DNA of 35,976 nucleotides from DALYDP01 sp964348685 (GCA_964348685.1 CAYGDM010000003.1:1-35976), one strand, 5' to 3'. Numbered from the stretch's first letter, positions 7,802-15,101 are shown. Notes: generated by a model from the letters alone, not told the origin. Numbers and translations: made by a program.

Positions 7802-8383
7802 ATGGATTTAATGCTCTTCGGTATTCAAGGTTCCGGCAAAGGAACCATGGCGAAAATGCTTGCCGAAAAGTACGGCTGCCTTTGGTTCGATACCGGTGCG
7901 GAACTCCGAAAGCTGAGCCAGACCGATACGCCGCTCGGCCGCGCGATCGCGGGCAAGATCGACCACGGCAATTTGGTCACCAACGAAATCACGATGGAGA
8001 TGACCCGCGCCTCGATGCTCGAAGTGGCGCCGGGACAGCCGGTCTTGTTCGACGGCATTCCCCGTTACATGGAACAGAAGATCACGTTCGATGCGATGCT
8101 TGTTTCGATGGGCCGCGAAGTACGCGGTATCACGATCGACGTCGACGAAGAGGCCGCCATCAAGCGTATCCTCGAACGCGGCAAGACGAACGACCGCGCC
8201 GACGACCAGGACGAATCATTCATCCGCAACCGCATCGATTGGTCGAAAAAGAAGACCTTCCCGGTCATCGCTGCCTACGAGAGCGAAGGTATTCTTGCTC
8301 ACGTCGACGGCAACGGCACGCCCGATGTCGTCTTCGAACGCGTGCTCGTCGCTTTGGAGAAAGTAGGATTCCCGGTAGTCTGA
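7802..8383 (+). CDS. adk: adenylate kinase
   Basis: This enzyme interconverts ATP + AMP and 2 ADP in the cytoplasm. The 193 residues begin with the P-loop GIQGSGKGT (7-15), then the NMP-binding region with DTGAELRKL, the conserved DGIPR (84-88, usually DGFPR), and a short LID region with DRADD. There are no zinc-binding cysteines in the LID, so this is the short-LID form. Gln9 replaces the usual Pro of the family P-loop. The ATG at 7802 is chosen because it begins the first beta strand and lies just downstream of the promoter. map follows after 4 nt, the common secY-adk-map order. Confidence 0.93.
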   Translation: MDLMLFGIQGSGKGTMAKMLAEKYGCLWFDTGAELRKLSQTDTPLGRAIAGKIDHGNLVTNEITMEMTRASMLEVAPGQPVLFDGIPRYMEQKITFDAMLVSMGREVRGITIDVDEEAAIKRILERGKTNDRADDQDESFIRNRIDWSKKKTFPVIAAYESEGILAHVDGNGTPDVVFERVLVALEKVGFPVV

Positions 8384-8387
8384 CCGT

Positions 8388-9134
8388 ATGGGTAAGTCCC
8401 TGGTGTTCAACGCCGATGAAATCGCCGCTTTCCGCACGGGCGGGAAGATTTTGGCCGCGTGTTTGAAGATGCTGCAGGGCGAAGCGAAACCCGGCGTTAC
8501 GACCATGGAGCTTGACCGTCTGTGCGAAACATTCATCCGCGACCACGGCGGCATTCCTGCGTTCAAGGGCTACGAGGGCTTTCCGTCATCGCTGTGCACG
8601 TCGATCAATGAGGAGTGCGTCCATGGCATGCCCGGCCCCCGCGTGCTTCAAGACGGCGACATCGTGAACCTCGACAGCGGCGTGATTTTCGACGGCCTGT
8701 ACACCGATGCCGGTCTCATGGCGAAAGTCGGAAATGTTTCCGGCGATGCACACCGCGTGGTCGACGCATCGGAAGAAGCGCTCCGGCGCGCGCTCGCGTT
8801 GGTGAAGGAGGGCGTGCGGGTGGGGGATTTGTCTGAATGTATCGAACGGACGGCCGAGGAATTCGGCTGCCGCCCGGTGAAGAACCTCGTCGGCCATGGG
8901 CTCGGTCATACTCTCCATTGCTACCCCGACATTCCGAACGAGGGTCGCGCCGGTTCCGGTCCCACGCTCCCAGCGGGAACGGTCGTCGCCATCGAGCCGA
9001 TCTTCACTCTCGGAAAAGGGGACATGCTCTTTAAACCGGACGGTTGGACCGTTGTCTCCCGCGAGGGTGCGCTCTGTGCTCAAACGGAGCACTCGGTTCT
9101 CGTTACCCCGCAGGGGCATGAAGTACTCGCGTGA
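8388..9134 (+). CDS. map: type I methionine aminopeptidase
   Basis: This metalloenzyme removes the initiator Met from nascent proteins. The 248 residues have the pita-bread fold signatures: His79 in CVHGMP, metal ligands Asp96 and Asp107 in NLDSGVIFDGLYTDAG, His170 in VGHGLGH, His177, Glu203 in AIEPIF, and Glu234 in AQTEHSVLVT. All expected ligands are present and the length is typical of the type I enzyme without N-terminal extension. The ATG at 8388 is 4 nt after the adk stop, and the two are likely cotranscribed. Confidence 0.96.
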   Translation: MGKSLVFNADEIAAFRTGGKILAACLKMLQGEAKPGVTTMELDRLCETFIRDHGGIPAFKGYEGFPSSLCTSINEECVHGMPGPRVLQDGDIVNLDSGVIFDGLYTDAGLMAKVGNVSGDAHRVVDASEEALRRALALVKEGVRVGDLSECIERTAEEFGCRPVKNLVGHGLGHTLHCYPDIPNEGRAGSGPTLPAGTVVAIEPIFTLGKGDMLFKPDGWTVVSREGALCAQTEHSVLVTPQGHEVLA

Positions 9135-9216
9135 GGCACATTTTTGTTCTTTTATAACAATTTGTTAATCTGGCAAGTCAATGTGACTATTCTCGCGGTT
9201 TTTTGTGGTTGCGTGC

Positions 9217-9245
9217 TTGCTGATGGCAAAACCGCTCGCTAGGAT
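9217..9245 (+). promoter_or_regulatory. promoter for infA and the alpha-operon genes
   Basis: TTGCTG (9217-9222), 17-nt spacer and TAGGAT (9240-9245). Predicted transcription start is near 9252, leaving a leader of about 34 nt that is T- and CT-rich before the GTG at 9286. The remaining intergenic sequence from 9135 is AT-rich and shows no gene. Confidence 0.75.
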
Positions 9246-9285
9246 ACCCCGGCTTTTTTAGGTTCGTTTCCTCTATCTACACCCT

Positions 9286-9603
9286 GTGTCCAAGGATGTC
9301 ATCGAGCTCGTCGGCGTTGTCGAAGAAACCTTCCCAAACGCCACGTTCCGCGTCAGAATCACGAGTCCCGAAGCGGAAAATCACGAGCTCCTTTGCCACC
9401 TGGCCGGTCGCATGCGCGTCCATCGCGTACGCATTCTCCCCGGTGACAAGGTGAAAGTGGAAATGACCCCCTACGATTTGCAGAAGGGACGTATCACGTT
9501 CCGGTTCACGAATATCGATCCGAACAATCCTCCTCCGCCGCGTCCCGGCCAGAGGCACACTCCTCCTCCCAGCCCCTCACCTAACTCCACGCAAGCAGCA
9601 TGA
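9286..9603 (+). CDS. infA: translation initiation factor IF-1 with Pro-rich tail
   Basis: IF-1 binds the A site of the 30S subunit during initiation. Residues 1-75 form the OB-fold, with VIELVGVVEETFPNATFRV, a conserved HLAGRMRVHRVRILPGDKV core and YDLQKGRITFRF. IF-1 is normally about 72 residues; this one has about 30 additional residues (76-105) rich in Pro, Ser and Thr and lacking predicted structure. The start is GTG (9286), which reads MSKDVIELVG, close to the usual beginning. Its stop overlaps the rpmJ ATG as ATGA, so translation of the two is probably coupled. Confidence 0.95.
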   Translation: MSKDVIELVGVVEETFPNATFRVRITSPEAENHELLCHLAGRMRVHRVRILPGDKVKVEMTPYDLQKGRITFRFTNIDPNNPPPPRPGQRHTPPPSPSPNSTQAA

Positions 9604-9728
9604 AAGTCCGACCCTCCGTCAAACGCATGTGCAAAGATTGCTACGTCTTCCGTCGCCGCCGCGGCAACGGGAAGATGACGATCCGCGTCGGCTGTAAAAA
9701 CCCCAAGCACAAGCAGCGCCAAGGCTGA
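9600..9728 (+). CDS. rpmJ: 50S ribosomal protein L36
   Basis: This 42-residue protein starts MKVRPSVKRMC and ends PKHKQRQG, matching L36 ends closely. It is the zinc-binding form: Cys11, Cys14, Cys32 and His37 make the CCCH site. It is about four residues longer than the common 38-residue form because of extra residues in the RRRRGNGK loop. The gene lies between infA and rpsM, the normal position, and its ATG overlaps the infA stop by ATGA. Confidence 0.96.
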   Translation: MKVRPSVKRMCKDCYVFRRRRGNGKMTIRVGCKNPKHKQRQG

Positions 9729-9756
9729 TTTCTACCTCTCGCCTCTACCCTCTCTT

Positions 9757-10137
9757 ATGGTCCGTATCTCCGGTGTCGTCCTTCCCGGCAACAAGAAGCT
9801 CTTCGTCGCTCTCACGGCGATCAAGGGTATCGGTCAGCCCCTCGCGCGCCGCATCCTCGCGGACGTGAAGATCGATCCGCTGCTCAAGGCCGACGACGTG
9901 ACCGAACAGCAGGAAGCGTTGCTCCGCACGCGCATTGAGAAGGAGGTGACGGAAGGGGAGCTGACCCGCAAGGTGGGCCTCGACGTGAAGCGCCTCCAGG
10001 ACATCGGCACGTGGCGTGGTATGCGTCATCGCAAGAAACTCCCGGTCCGCGGACAGACGTCGCGCCGCAACGCCCGCACGAAGCGCGGCAAGCGCAAGAC
10101 TGGTCTCTCCGGTCGCACGACGCTGACCAAGACATAA
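9757..10137 (+). CDS. rpsM: 30S ribosomal protein S13
   Basis: S13 lies in the head of the small subunit and contacts the P-site tRNA and L5. The 126 residues contain the helix-two-turn-helix segment (KGIGQPLARRILADV), the conserved RLQDIGTWRGMRHRKKLPVRGQ core and the basic tail RTKRGKRKT. The ATG at 9757 follows a 28-nt spacer that is almost entirely pyrimidine and has no Shine-Dalgarno motif. Confidence 0.97.
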   Translation: MVRISGVVLPGNKKLFVALTAIKGIGQPLARRILADVKIDPLLKADDVTEQQEALLRTRIEKEVTEGELTRKVGLDVKRLQDIGTWRGMRHRKKLPVRGQTSRRNARTKRGKRKTGLSGRTTLTKT

Positions 10138-10142
10138 AGCCT

Positions 10143-10161
10143 CCCTCCGCAGCCCGGAGGG
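10143..10161 (+). other. intercistronic hairpin rpsM-rpsK
   Basis: CCCTCCG (10143-10149) pairs perfectly with CGGAGGG (10155-10161) around the loop CAGCC. It stands in the spacer between S13 and S11, followed by a long CT-rich stretch rather than a T run. It may be an RNA processing, stability or regulatory element; no function is proven. Confidence 0.55.
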
Positions 10162-10202
10162 CTGCTCCTCCACTGCTTTCTCTCCTTTCTTCTCACTGAC
10201 AC

Positions 10203-10670
10203 ATGGCCGACGAACAGAAGATCACCGCCGCTGCAGCCGCTCCTGCCGCCCCGACCGCCGCCTCCCTCTTGGAAGACGCGCCGAAGGACGTCACGAAGGT
10301 TCGCCGCAAGAAGAACAAGCGCGCCGTGCCGAAGGCTCGCGCATGCATCCACTGCGGGGAGAACAACACGATCGTCACCATTACGGATCTCCAGGGCAAC
10401 ACACTCGCATGGGCCTCGTCCGGTTCGTCCGGCTTTGAAGGCACGCGCAAGTCGACCCCGTATTCCGCGAAGGTCGCCGCCGAGAACGCCGCCGCGAAGG
10501 CTGCCGGTTACGGCGTGGAGAGCGTCACCGTCGAGATCAAAGGCATCGGCCCGGGCCGTGAGCAGTCGCTCCGTGGGCTCCAGGCCGCTGGTCTCAACCT
10601 CGACGCGATCATCGACGTCACCCCGATCCCTCACGGTGGCTGCCGCCCGTCGCGCCGCCGCCGCGTCTAA
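10203..10670 (+). CDS. rpsK: 30S ribosomal protein S11
   Basis: S11 is a platform protein of the small subunit near the mRNA exit. The core (about residues 44-155) has NNTIVTITDLQGN, a SSGSSGFEGTRKSTPYSA segment, VEIKGIGPGREQSLRGL and the terminal PIPHGGCRPSRRRRV, all typical. The first 40 or so residues form an Ala/Pro-rich then Lys-rich extension; bacterial S11 is usually near 128 residues and this one has 155. Two cysteines sit in ACIHCGENN just before the core, where most S11 have a VHASFNNT-like sequence. The ATG at 10203 follows a CT-rich spacer. Confidence 0.97.
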   Translation: MADEQKITAAAAAPAAPTAASLLEDAPKDVTKVRRKKNKRAVPKARACIHCGENNTIVTITDLQGNTLAWASSGSSGFEGTRKSTPYSAKVAAENAAAKAAGYGVESVTVEIKGIGPGREQSLRGLQAAGLNLDAIIDVTPIPHGGCRPSRRRRV

Positions 10671-10697
10671 ACCTCCCCTCACCACTCCTCTCATCTT

Positions 10698-11315
10698 ATG
10701 AAGTATAACGGTCCAAAAGCGCGCAAAGTCCGCCGTCTCGGGATGAACCTGTACGGTAGCGATAAGTACGACAAGATTTTGCAGCGCAAGCCGTTCGGTC
10801 CGGGCAAAAACGCGAAGACGCGCCAGGCCCGCGATTCGGAATTCGGTAAGCAGCTCAAGGAAAAGCAGAAGGCCCGCGAGATGTACGGTTTGAGCGAGCA
10901 CCAGTTCCGCCGCTTGTACGACGAAGCGTTGAAGGCCAAGGGCAAGACGGGTGACGTGCTCCGCACGCTCCTCGAACAGCGTTTCGACAACGTCCTGTAC
11001 CGCTCCGGCTTCGCGATGACGCGTTTCCAGGCCCGTCAGTTCGCCGGTCACGGTCTCTTTACCGTTGACGGCCAGCGCGTCACGATCCCGTCGATGCGCG
11101 TTCGTCCCGGCCAGGTAATCGTCGTCCGCACGAAGGTGAAGGATTCCCCGGTGTTTACTGGTATCCTCGATCGGAACGAGAAGTACAGCGCTCCCAAGTG
11201 GCTCAAAGTCGATGCCAATGCGCTCAAGTCTGAAATCATGGCCGTCCCGGACGCCCAAGATGGCGAACAGGGCGTCGATATGCGTCTCGTCGTCGAGTTC
11301 TACTCTCGGAATTAA
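10698..11315 (+). CDS. rpsD: 30S ribosomal protein S4
   Basis: S4 is a primary 16S rRNA-binding assembly protein. The 205 residues show the N-terminal domain starting MKYNGPKARKVRRLG, the KQKAREMYGLSEHQFRRLY region, and an S4 RNA-binding domain with RFDNVLYRSGFAMTRFQARQ and HGLFTVDGQRVTIPSMRVRPG. The N-terminal zinc-binding cysteines seen in some S4 proteins are absent, so it is the cysteine-free form. The spacer before the ATG (10671-10697) contains no G at all and is mostly C and T. Confidence 0.97.
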   Translation: MKYNGPKARKVRRLGMNLYGSDKYDKILQRKPFGPGKNAKTRQARDSEFGKQLKEKQKAREMYGLSEHQFRRLYDEALKAKGKTGDVLRTLLEQRFDNVLYRSGFAMTRFQARQFAGHGLFTVDGQRVTIPSMRVRPGQVIVVRTKVKDSPVFTGILDRNEKYSAPKWLKVDANALKSEIMAVPDAQDGEQGVDMRLVVEFYSRN

Positions 11316-11325
11316 TCCACTTTCT

Positions 11326-11343
11326 CGCCGGCTGTTCCCGGCG
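11326..11343 (+). other. intercistronic hairpin rpsD-rpoA
   Basis: CGCCGG (11326-11331) pairs with CCGGCG (11338-11343) around CTGTTC. It is followed by about 32 nt of nearly pure pyrimidine leading to the rpoA start at 11376. It resembles the hairpin-plus-CT arrangement between rpsM and rpsK. Confidence 0.5.
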
Positions 11344-11375
11344 TTCTCTTCCCCTTCCTTCTTCCTTCCACTCCT

Positions 11376-12377
11376 ATGCATATCATTCAGGAAGAAATCG
11401 GATTGCCCATCTTCTCCTCCCAGAAGGGGTCCACCGGCGATGACTCCCACGCGATTTTCTCGATTTCCCCGCTTCCGCCGGGCTTCGCGATGACGCTCGG
11501 AAACGCGCTTCGCCGCGCGCTCCTCGGCTCCTTGCCGGGTGCGGCTGCGTCGTCGATCCGCGTGCAGGGTGTCCAGCATGAATACACGGCTATCAAGGGT
11601 GTCACGGAGTCCGTGGTCGACATCATGCTCAACCTCAAGCAGGTGAAGTTCCGCAAGCACGCGAAGGACAGCGAGATCATCACGCTCGACGTGAAGGGTC
11701 CCAAAAGCGTCACGGCGGGAGACCTCAAGGCGTCGTCCGATATCGAAGTGCTTAATCCCGATCTCGTGCTCTTCACGGTCGAGAAGGGGGGAGCGGTCAA
11801 CATGCAGATCACGGTCGATAAGGGCGTCGGGTACATCCCGGCTTCCGAGAACAACAAGAAGCGCCACGAACCGGGTTTGATGTACATCGATGCGGTGTAC
11901 TCTCCCGTCGAACGCGTTCGCTTCGAAGTGGAGCCCACGCGCGTCGGTCAGCGCACCAACCTCGAGAAGCTCGTCCTCGAAGTGAAGACGACGGGTTCGC
12001 TTACGGCCGCAGAAGCCGTTCGCTTCGCATCCCAATTGCTCCAGAGCTACTTCGGTTACTTCGGTTCCGACCAGAAGCCGGTCGAGCCCGAGTTCATGGC
12101 CGATTTCTCTCGCGCGGCTGTCCAGCCGATGGAAGAAGTCTCCACGGGCGGCGCCGCCCCGGCCAAGGAAAGCTACACGCCGATCGAGATCCTCAACCTC
12201 TCGCCCCGCACCCTCAACGCCCTTATCAACGCGGGTGTCGGTTCCATTGAACAGCTGACGAAGTGTACGGAATCGATCCTTTCGAACTTCCGCGGCTTCG
12301 GAGCCAAAGCGCTCGATGAGGTCAAAGCGACCCTCGCGACGCGTGGTCTGACCCTGTCCGACGAAAGCGAAGAATAA
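11376..12377 (+). CDS. rpoA: RNA polymerase alpha subunit
   Basis: The alpha subunit dimerises to start RNA polymerase assembly and its C-terminal domain contacts promoter DNA and activators. The 333 residues contain the N-terminal domain (about 1-235; PLPPGFAMTLGNALRRALLGSLPGAA is recognisable) and the helix-hairpin-helix C-terminal domain (about 262-333; IEILNLSPRTLNALINAGV ... LTKCTESILSNFRGFGAKALDEVKATL). A Gly/Ala-rich linker joins them. Length is normal. It keeps the standard place between rpsD and rplQ. Confidence 0.98.
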   Translation: MHIIQEEIGLPIFSSQKGSTGDDSHAIFSISPLPPGFAMTLGNALRRALLGSLPGAAASSIRVQGVQHEYTAIKGVTESVVDIMLNLKQVKFRKHAKDSEIITLDVKGPKSVTAGDLKASSDIEVLNPDLVLFTVEKGGAVNMQITVDKGVGYIPASENNKKRHEPGLMYIDAVYSPVERVRFEVEPTRVGQRTNLEKLVLEVKTTGSLTAAEAVRFASQLLQSYFGYFGSDQKPVEPEFMADFSRAAVQPMEEVSTGGAAPAKESYTPIEILNLSPRTLNALINAGVGSIEQLTKCTESILSNFRGFGAKALDEVKATLATRGLTLSDESEE

Positions 12378-12428
12378 GCTTGTAAACCCCCTCTCCCATC
12401 CCTATCCTCTCGGTCCAAATTTGAACCC

Positions 12429-12860
12429 ATGGAACACCGTAAGAATCGCCTCCGGCTGAACCAGAAACCGAACCACGCGGCTCTCCTGCTGCGGAACCTC
12501 GCCACGAGCGTTCTCTTGTACGAAACGGTCCGCACCACGAAGAAACGCGCCAAGGTCGTCGTACCGATGATCCACAAGCTCATCACGATCGCGAAGACGA
12601 AAGAAGCCCGCGAGGCGATCCGCGCCATCAACGCCGTCGTCATGCACGAGAACGCGAGCAAGAAGCTCATCGAAGTGCTCAAGCCCCGCTACGCCACACG
12701 ATCGTCCGGTTATACGCGCATCATCCCCGTCGGCGCGCGCCAGGGTGACGGAGCCAAGATGGTCACGCTCGAACTCATGGATCGTGATGCTGAAGCCGCT
12801 CCGGAAGCCGAAGCACCGAAGAAAGCCAAAGCCGCTAAAAAGTCCGCCCCCGCAGCCTAA
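12429..12860 (+). CDS. rplQ: 50S ribosomal protein L17
   Basis: L17 lies near the peptide exit tunnel of the large subunit. The 143 residues show the conserved MEHRKNRLRLNQKPNHAALL start (usually MRHR...LNRxxxHR), NLATSVLLYETVRTTKKRAK and the core segment RYATRSSGYTRIIPVGARQGDGAKM. The last 25 residues are an Ala/Lys/Glu-rich tail. The stop codon overlaps the rplM start as TAATG, so the two are translationally close. Confidence 0.97.
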   Translation: MEHRKNRLRLNQKPNHAALLLRNLATSVLLYETVRTTKKRAKVVVPMIHKLITIAKTKEAREAIRAINAVVMHENASKKLIEVLKPRYATRSSGYTRIIPVGARQGDGAKMVTLELMDRDAEAAPEAEAPKKAKAAKKSAPAA

Positions 12861-13282
12861 TGAAAACCTCCACGATCAAAGTCTCGGCCCCCGCGTGGCA
12901 CGTCATCGATTGTGATGGCCAGTCGCTCGGCAAAATCGCCGTGAAGGCCGCCACGTACCTCAAGGGCAAGCACAAGCCGTCGTACGCACCTCATCAGCTC
13001 TGCGGCGATCACGTCGTCATCATCAACGCCTCCAAGATCGCCCTCCCGGCCAAGAAGGCCTTCCGCAAGACGTACTTCCGCCACACCGGTTTCCCGGGCG
13101 GCGTGAAGAACGTGTCGTTGCCGGATATGCTCGAGAAGAAGCCGACCTACGTCATCGAACACGCCGTGAAGGGCATGCTTCCCGCCAACCGTCTCGCTCG
13201 CGAGATGATGAAGCGCATGCACGTCTTCGCCGGCGCCGAACACGACCATACCGCCCAGCAGCCCTCTCCCCTCGCTCTCTGA
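12860..13282 (+). CDS. rplM: 50S ribosomal protein L13
   Basis: L13 is an early large-subunit assembly protein. The 140 residues carry WHVIDCDGQSLGKIAVKAATYL, LKGKHKPSYAPHQLCGDHVVIINA and the FRHTGFPGG motif, followed by the AVKGMLPANRLAREMMKRM segment near the C-terminus, all characteristic. The start overlaps the rplQ stop by one base, and its stop overlaps the rpsI ATG (TGATG), forming a tight rplQ-rplM-rpsI unit. Confidence 0.97.
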   Translation: MKTSTIKVSAPAWHVIDCDGQSLGKIAVKAATYLKGKHKPSYAPHQLCGDHVVIINASKIALPAKKAFRKTYFRHTGFPGGVKNVSLPDMLEKKPTYVIEHAVKGMLPANRLAREMMKRMHVFAGAEHDHTAQQPSPLAL

Positions 13283-13683
13283 TGACCGCCGCCACGAAAT
13301 CGCAGTACTTCTTCGCAATCGGTAAGCGCAAGACCGCCATCGCGCACGTGCGCCTGGTGCAAGACAGCACCGATTTCAAGGTGAACGGCCTCAAACTCCC
13401 GCAGTACTTCACGGCTCTCCAGGTCGAGAACGCGATGGCACCCCTCGTCCTCACGGGCGTGAAGGGCCAGTACGGCGTTGAAGCCGAGATCGCCGGAGGG
13501 GGGAAGAGCGCTCACAGCGACGCCCTGCGCCACGGCATCACGCGCGCCCTGCTCCTCGTGCACCCCGAATTCCGCTCCGAACTTAAGCGCGCGGGTTTCC
13601 TCCGCCGCGATAGCCGCATTAAGGAGCGCAAGAAGCCAGGTCTCCACCGCGCCCGCCGCGCACCGCAGTTCTCCAAGCGCTAA
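13282..13683 (+). CDS. rpsI: 30S ribosomal protein S9
   Basis: S9 reaches the P-site tRNA with its C-terminal tail. The 133 residues have FFAIGKRKTAIAHVRLV at the start, VKGQYGVEAEIAGGGKSAHSDALRHGITRALL in the middle and the basic end RDSRIKERKKPGLHRARRAPQFSKR, whose terminal Lys-Arg is the conserved tRNA-contacting end. It closes the ribosomal cluster. No clear terminator follows; the next gene has its own -10 element. Confidence 0.97.
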   Translation: MTAATKSQYFFAIGKRKTAIAHVRLVQDSTDFKVNGLKLPQYFTALQVENAMAPLVLTGVKGQYGVEAEIAGGGKSAHSDALRHGITRALLLVHPEFRSELKRAGFLRRDSRIKERKKPGLHRARRAPQFSKR

Positions 13684-13697
13684 AAAAGCGCCTGGAA

Positions 13698-13729
13698 TTG
13701 CTGCTGCGATCGTTGGTCTGCTTTATAGT
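13698..13729 (+). promoter_or_regulatory. likely promoter of the 66-aa gene
   Basis: TATAGT (13724-13729) ends 8 nt before the ATG at 13738. A TTGCTG at 13698-13703 could be the -35 but the spacer is 20 nt, or 18 nt if TTTATA is taken as -10. The position fits the short-leader pattern seen throughout the window. Confidence 0.5.
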
Positions 13730-13737
13730 GTGTCCGC

Positions 13738-13938
13738 ATGGCCGACACCCCTCCTATCGAGAAAAAGCTGAAAGAGCTGACCGAATCGGTCGGCCGGCCC
13801 AATTTCGTCATTTATGGCATTCAAAACGATGACGGCAACGTGACGACGTCGTTCTCGATGCACAAAATGAAATCCAACATCGTCCTGAAAGCCGTTTTGC
13901 GCGTGCTGGATATGATCGTGACGAAGACGATTAAATAA
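13738..13938 (+). CDS. small hypothetical protein (66 aa)
   Basis: No family is recognised. The 66-residue product has a hydrophilic N-terminal helix (PIEKKLKELTESVG), a short beta-like segment (NFVIYGIQNDDGNVTTSFSMH), and a basic, partly hydrophobic C-terminal helix (KSNIVLKAVLRVLDMIVTKTIK). There is no signal peptide. It has its own -10 element close to the ATG. It faces the convergent gene at 14089-14445, with the second palindromic repeat pair between them. Confidence 0.7.
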   Translation: MADTPPIEKKLKELTESVGRPNFVIYGIQNDDGNVTTSFSMHKMKSNIVLKAVLRVLDMIVTKTIK

Positions 13939-13946
13939 GCTTCCTT

Positions 13947-14059
13947 GTCATGGTTCGTGGCTCACTGCGGTTCGCACCTCACCATGACAACGATTCATAA
14001 TACAGGGGTGTTGTCATGGTGAGGTGTTTTTGCAGCAGCAAAAAACCACGAACCATGAC
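13947..14059. repeat. palindromic intergenic repeat pair, locus 2
   Basis: Unit C (13947-13988) reads GTCATGGTTCGTGGC, a short hairpin (TGCG-GTT-CGCA), then CACCTCACCATGAC. Unit D (14013-14059) is the inverse copy with another hairpin (TTTTTGC-AGCA-GCAAAAA). The 16-bp inverted repeat CACCTCACCATGACAA / TTGTCATGGTGAGGTG and the outer arms match locus 1 at 7614-7756, while the hairpins and the 20-nt spacer differ. It lies between two convergent genes. Confidence 0.9.
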
Positions 14060-14088
14060 GAGAAGAACCACCATAACAACGGGGTTGT

Positions 14089-14445
14089 TCAGGCCAACGC
14101 CATCTTCACGAAATACAAGCTCGCGCCGCTGTCGGTGTCGAGGATGAATTTCGCATCGAGGGTCTGGAGGTCGATGATCGTGCGGCACATGCGCAGCAAC
14201 ATGCGCGGGGGGAGCGAGATGCCGCCTTCGAGGCACGTGGCACAGAGGCCGGCCGGGTCATTAGAGCGCAGGAAGGGCTCGCCCTTGATCGAGACGATGT
14301 CGCGGATGGATTGGTGCATGTTGGAGACGTACTGCTCTACGTAGGGCTCCAGCTGGTCAACCGGGAGGTCCTGGATCTCGGGAAGGGCCTCGACGATGTC
14401 GAGGTCTTTGTGGATCGCGTGGGCAACGGATGCATCGATGGTCAT
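14089..14445 (-). CDS. hypothetical protein (118 aa)
   Basis: The family is not recognised. The product is soluble, mostly helical and mildly acidic, with Cys68 and Cys71 in LCATCLEGG and a further Cys87, which could bind a metal or form a disulfide, though no complete zinc motif is evident. The C-terminus has a beta-like stretch (LDAKFILDTDSGASLYFV). The ATG at 14445 is chosen over upstream in-frame starts because a promoter (TTGAAG - 17 nt - TATCAT) lies at 14479-14507. The leader of about 27 nt is A/C-rich. A small inverted repeat (AACAAC/GTTGTT around 14075-14089) sits at its end. Confidence 0.72.
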   Translation of the reverse strand: MTIDASVAHAIHKDLDIVEALPEIQDLPVDQLEPYVEQYVSNMHQSIRDIVSIKGEPFLRSNDPAGLCATCLEGGISLPPRMLLRMCRTIIDLQTLDAKFILDTDSGASLYFVKMALA

Positions 14446-14478
14446 GTGGGTTTCTGGGTGTGTTTGTGAAATCTCCTT

Positions 14479-14507
14479 ATGATAGCAGAAATCGTGAGTT
14501 TCTTCAA
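14479..14507 (-). promoter_or_regulatory. promoter of the 118-aa gene
   Basis: Minus strand TTGAAG (14507-14502), 17-nt spacer and TATCAT (14484-14479) with extended TGC. The ATG at 14445 is 33 nt past the -10, so this gene does have a leader. Confidence 0.65.
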
Positions 14508-14541
14508 TGGTTATGCCACAGTTTGGCAAGGCGCCATCGGG

Positions 14542-14547
14542 TAGAAT
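14542..14547 (+). promoter_or_regulatory. -10 element, leaderless start of the 168-aa gene
   Basis: TAGAAT (14542-14547) lies exactly 6 nt before ATG 14554. The -35 region is weak. Confidence 0.6.
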
Positions 14548-14553
14548 CGCCAC

Positions 14554-15060
14554 ATGCATATCCTCTTCCTTTCGTTGCTCCTCTCGCCGTTTGCCGTGTT
14601 CGCCCATGGCGACGCACCGTCGCTCGAAGCGGAGGTTGGCGAGTACATGATCGACATCGGTTATGAGGATCTCGCGCCGAAGACGCCCATCGAATTCGAC
14701 ATTGACCTGTTTTTAGCCGGTCCGCCGATCGAGTACGCTGACTTCGCGAGTGTCGATGTGCGGCTCTCGAAAGATGGTGCGGAGCTCGATACGGCATCGA
14801 TCGAGAACGATAAAATCAACATTCCGATCTTCGTCGCGACCTTTCCTGAACCTGGCGGCTATGACATCGACGTGCGGTACCTGAATGCCGACGATTCGCT
14901 TATCATTGCGCGGACGTTTCACCTCGAAGTACCGACCGGGTCCAACGCCATGCTGCGCGACGGTTTCGTCGTGTTCCATTATGTCCTCGCGGCGGGTCTC
15001 TTCGCGCTGAGCCTCGGCATCGCCGGATACAGCCTCTGGCAGCGGTTCAGCAAAAAGTAA
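14554..15060 (+). CDS. exported protein with C-terminal membrane anchor (168 aa)
   Basis: The N-terminus is a signal peptide (MHILFLSLLLSPFAVFA, likely cleaved before HGDAP). Residues about 20-130 form a beta-rich domain resembling an immunoglobulin-like or copper-resistance-like sandwich (VGEYMIDIGYEDLAPKTPIE ... PEPGGYDIDVRYLNADD), and about 143-163 is a single transmembrane helix with a basic tail (QRFSKK). This implies an extracytoplasmic domain held in the membrane. No catalytic motif is seen. A His-Gly-Asp after the predicted cleavage site is suggestive of metal binding, but this is only inference. The -10 hexamer 6 nt upstream fixes the start. Confidence 0.75.
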   Translation: MHILFLSLLLSPFAVFAHGDAPSLEAEVGEYMIDIGYEDLAPKTPIEFDIDLFLAGPPIEYADFASVDVRLSKDGAELDTASIENDKINIPIFVATFPEPGGYDIDVRYLNADDSLIIARTFHLEVPTGSNAMLRDGFVVFHYVLAAGLFALSLGIAGYSLWQRFSKK

Positions 15061-15101
15061 GGCGAATCTCGGCGTAGTCAGCCTAGGCTGACGAAGCCGG
15101 A

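Noticed and set aside
10026..12035. Very long open frame on the minus strand across rpsK, rpsD and rpoA
   Set aside because: It lies antisense to three unmistakable genes and has an Arg/Asp/His-rich composition typical of a GC-rich shadow frame.
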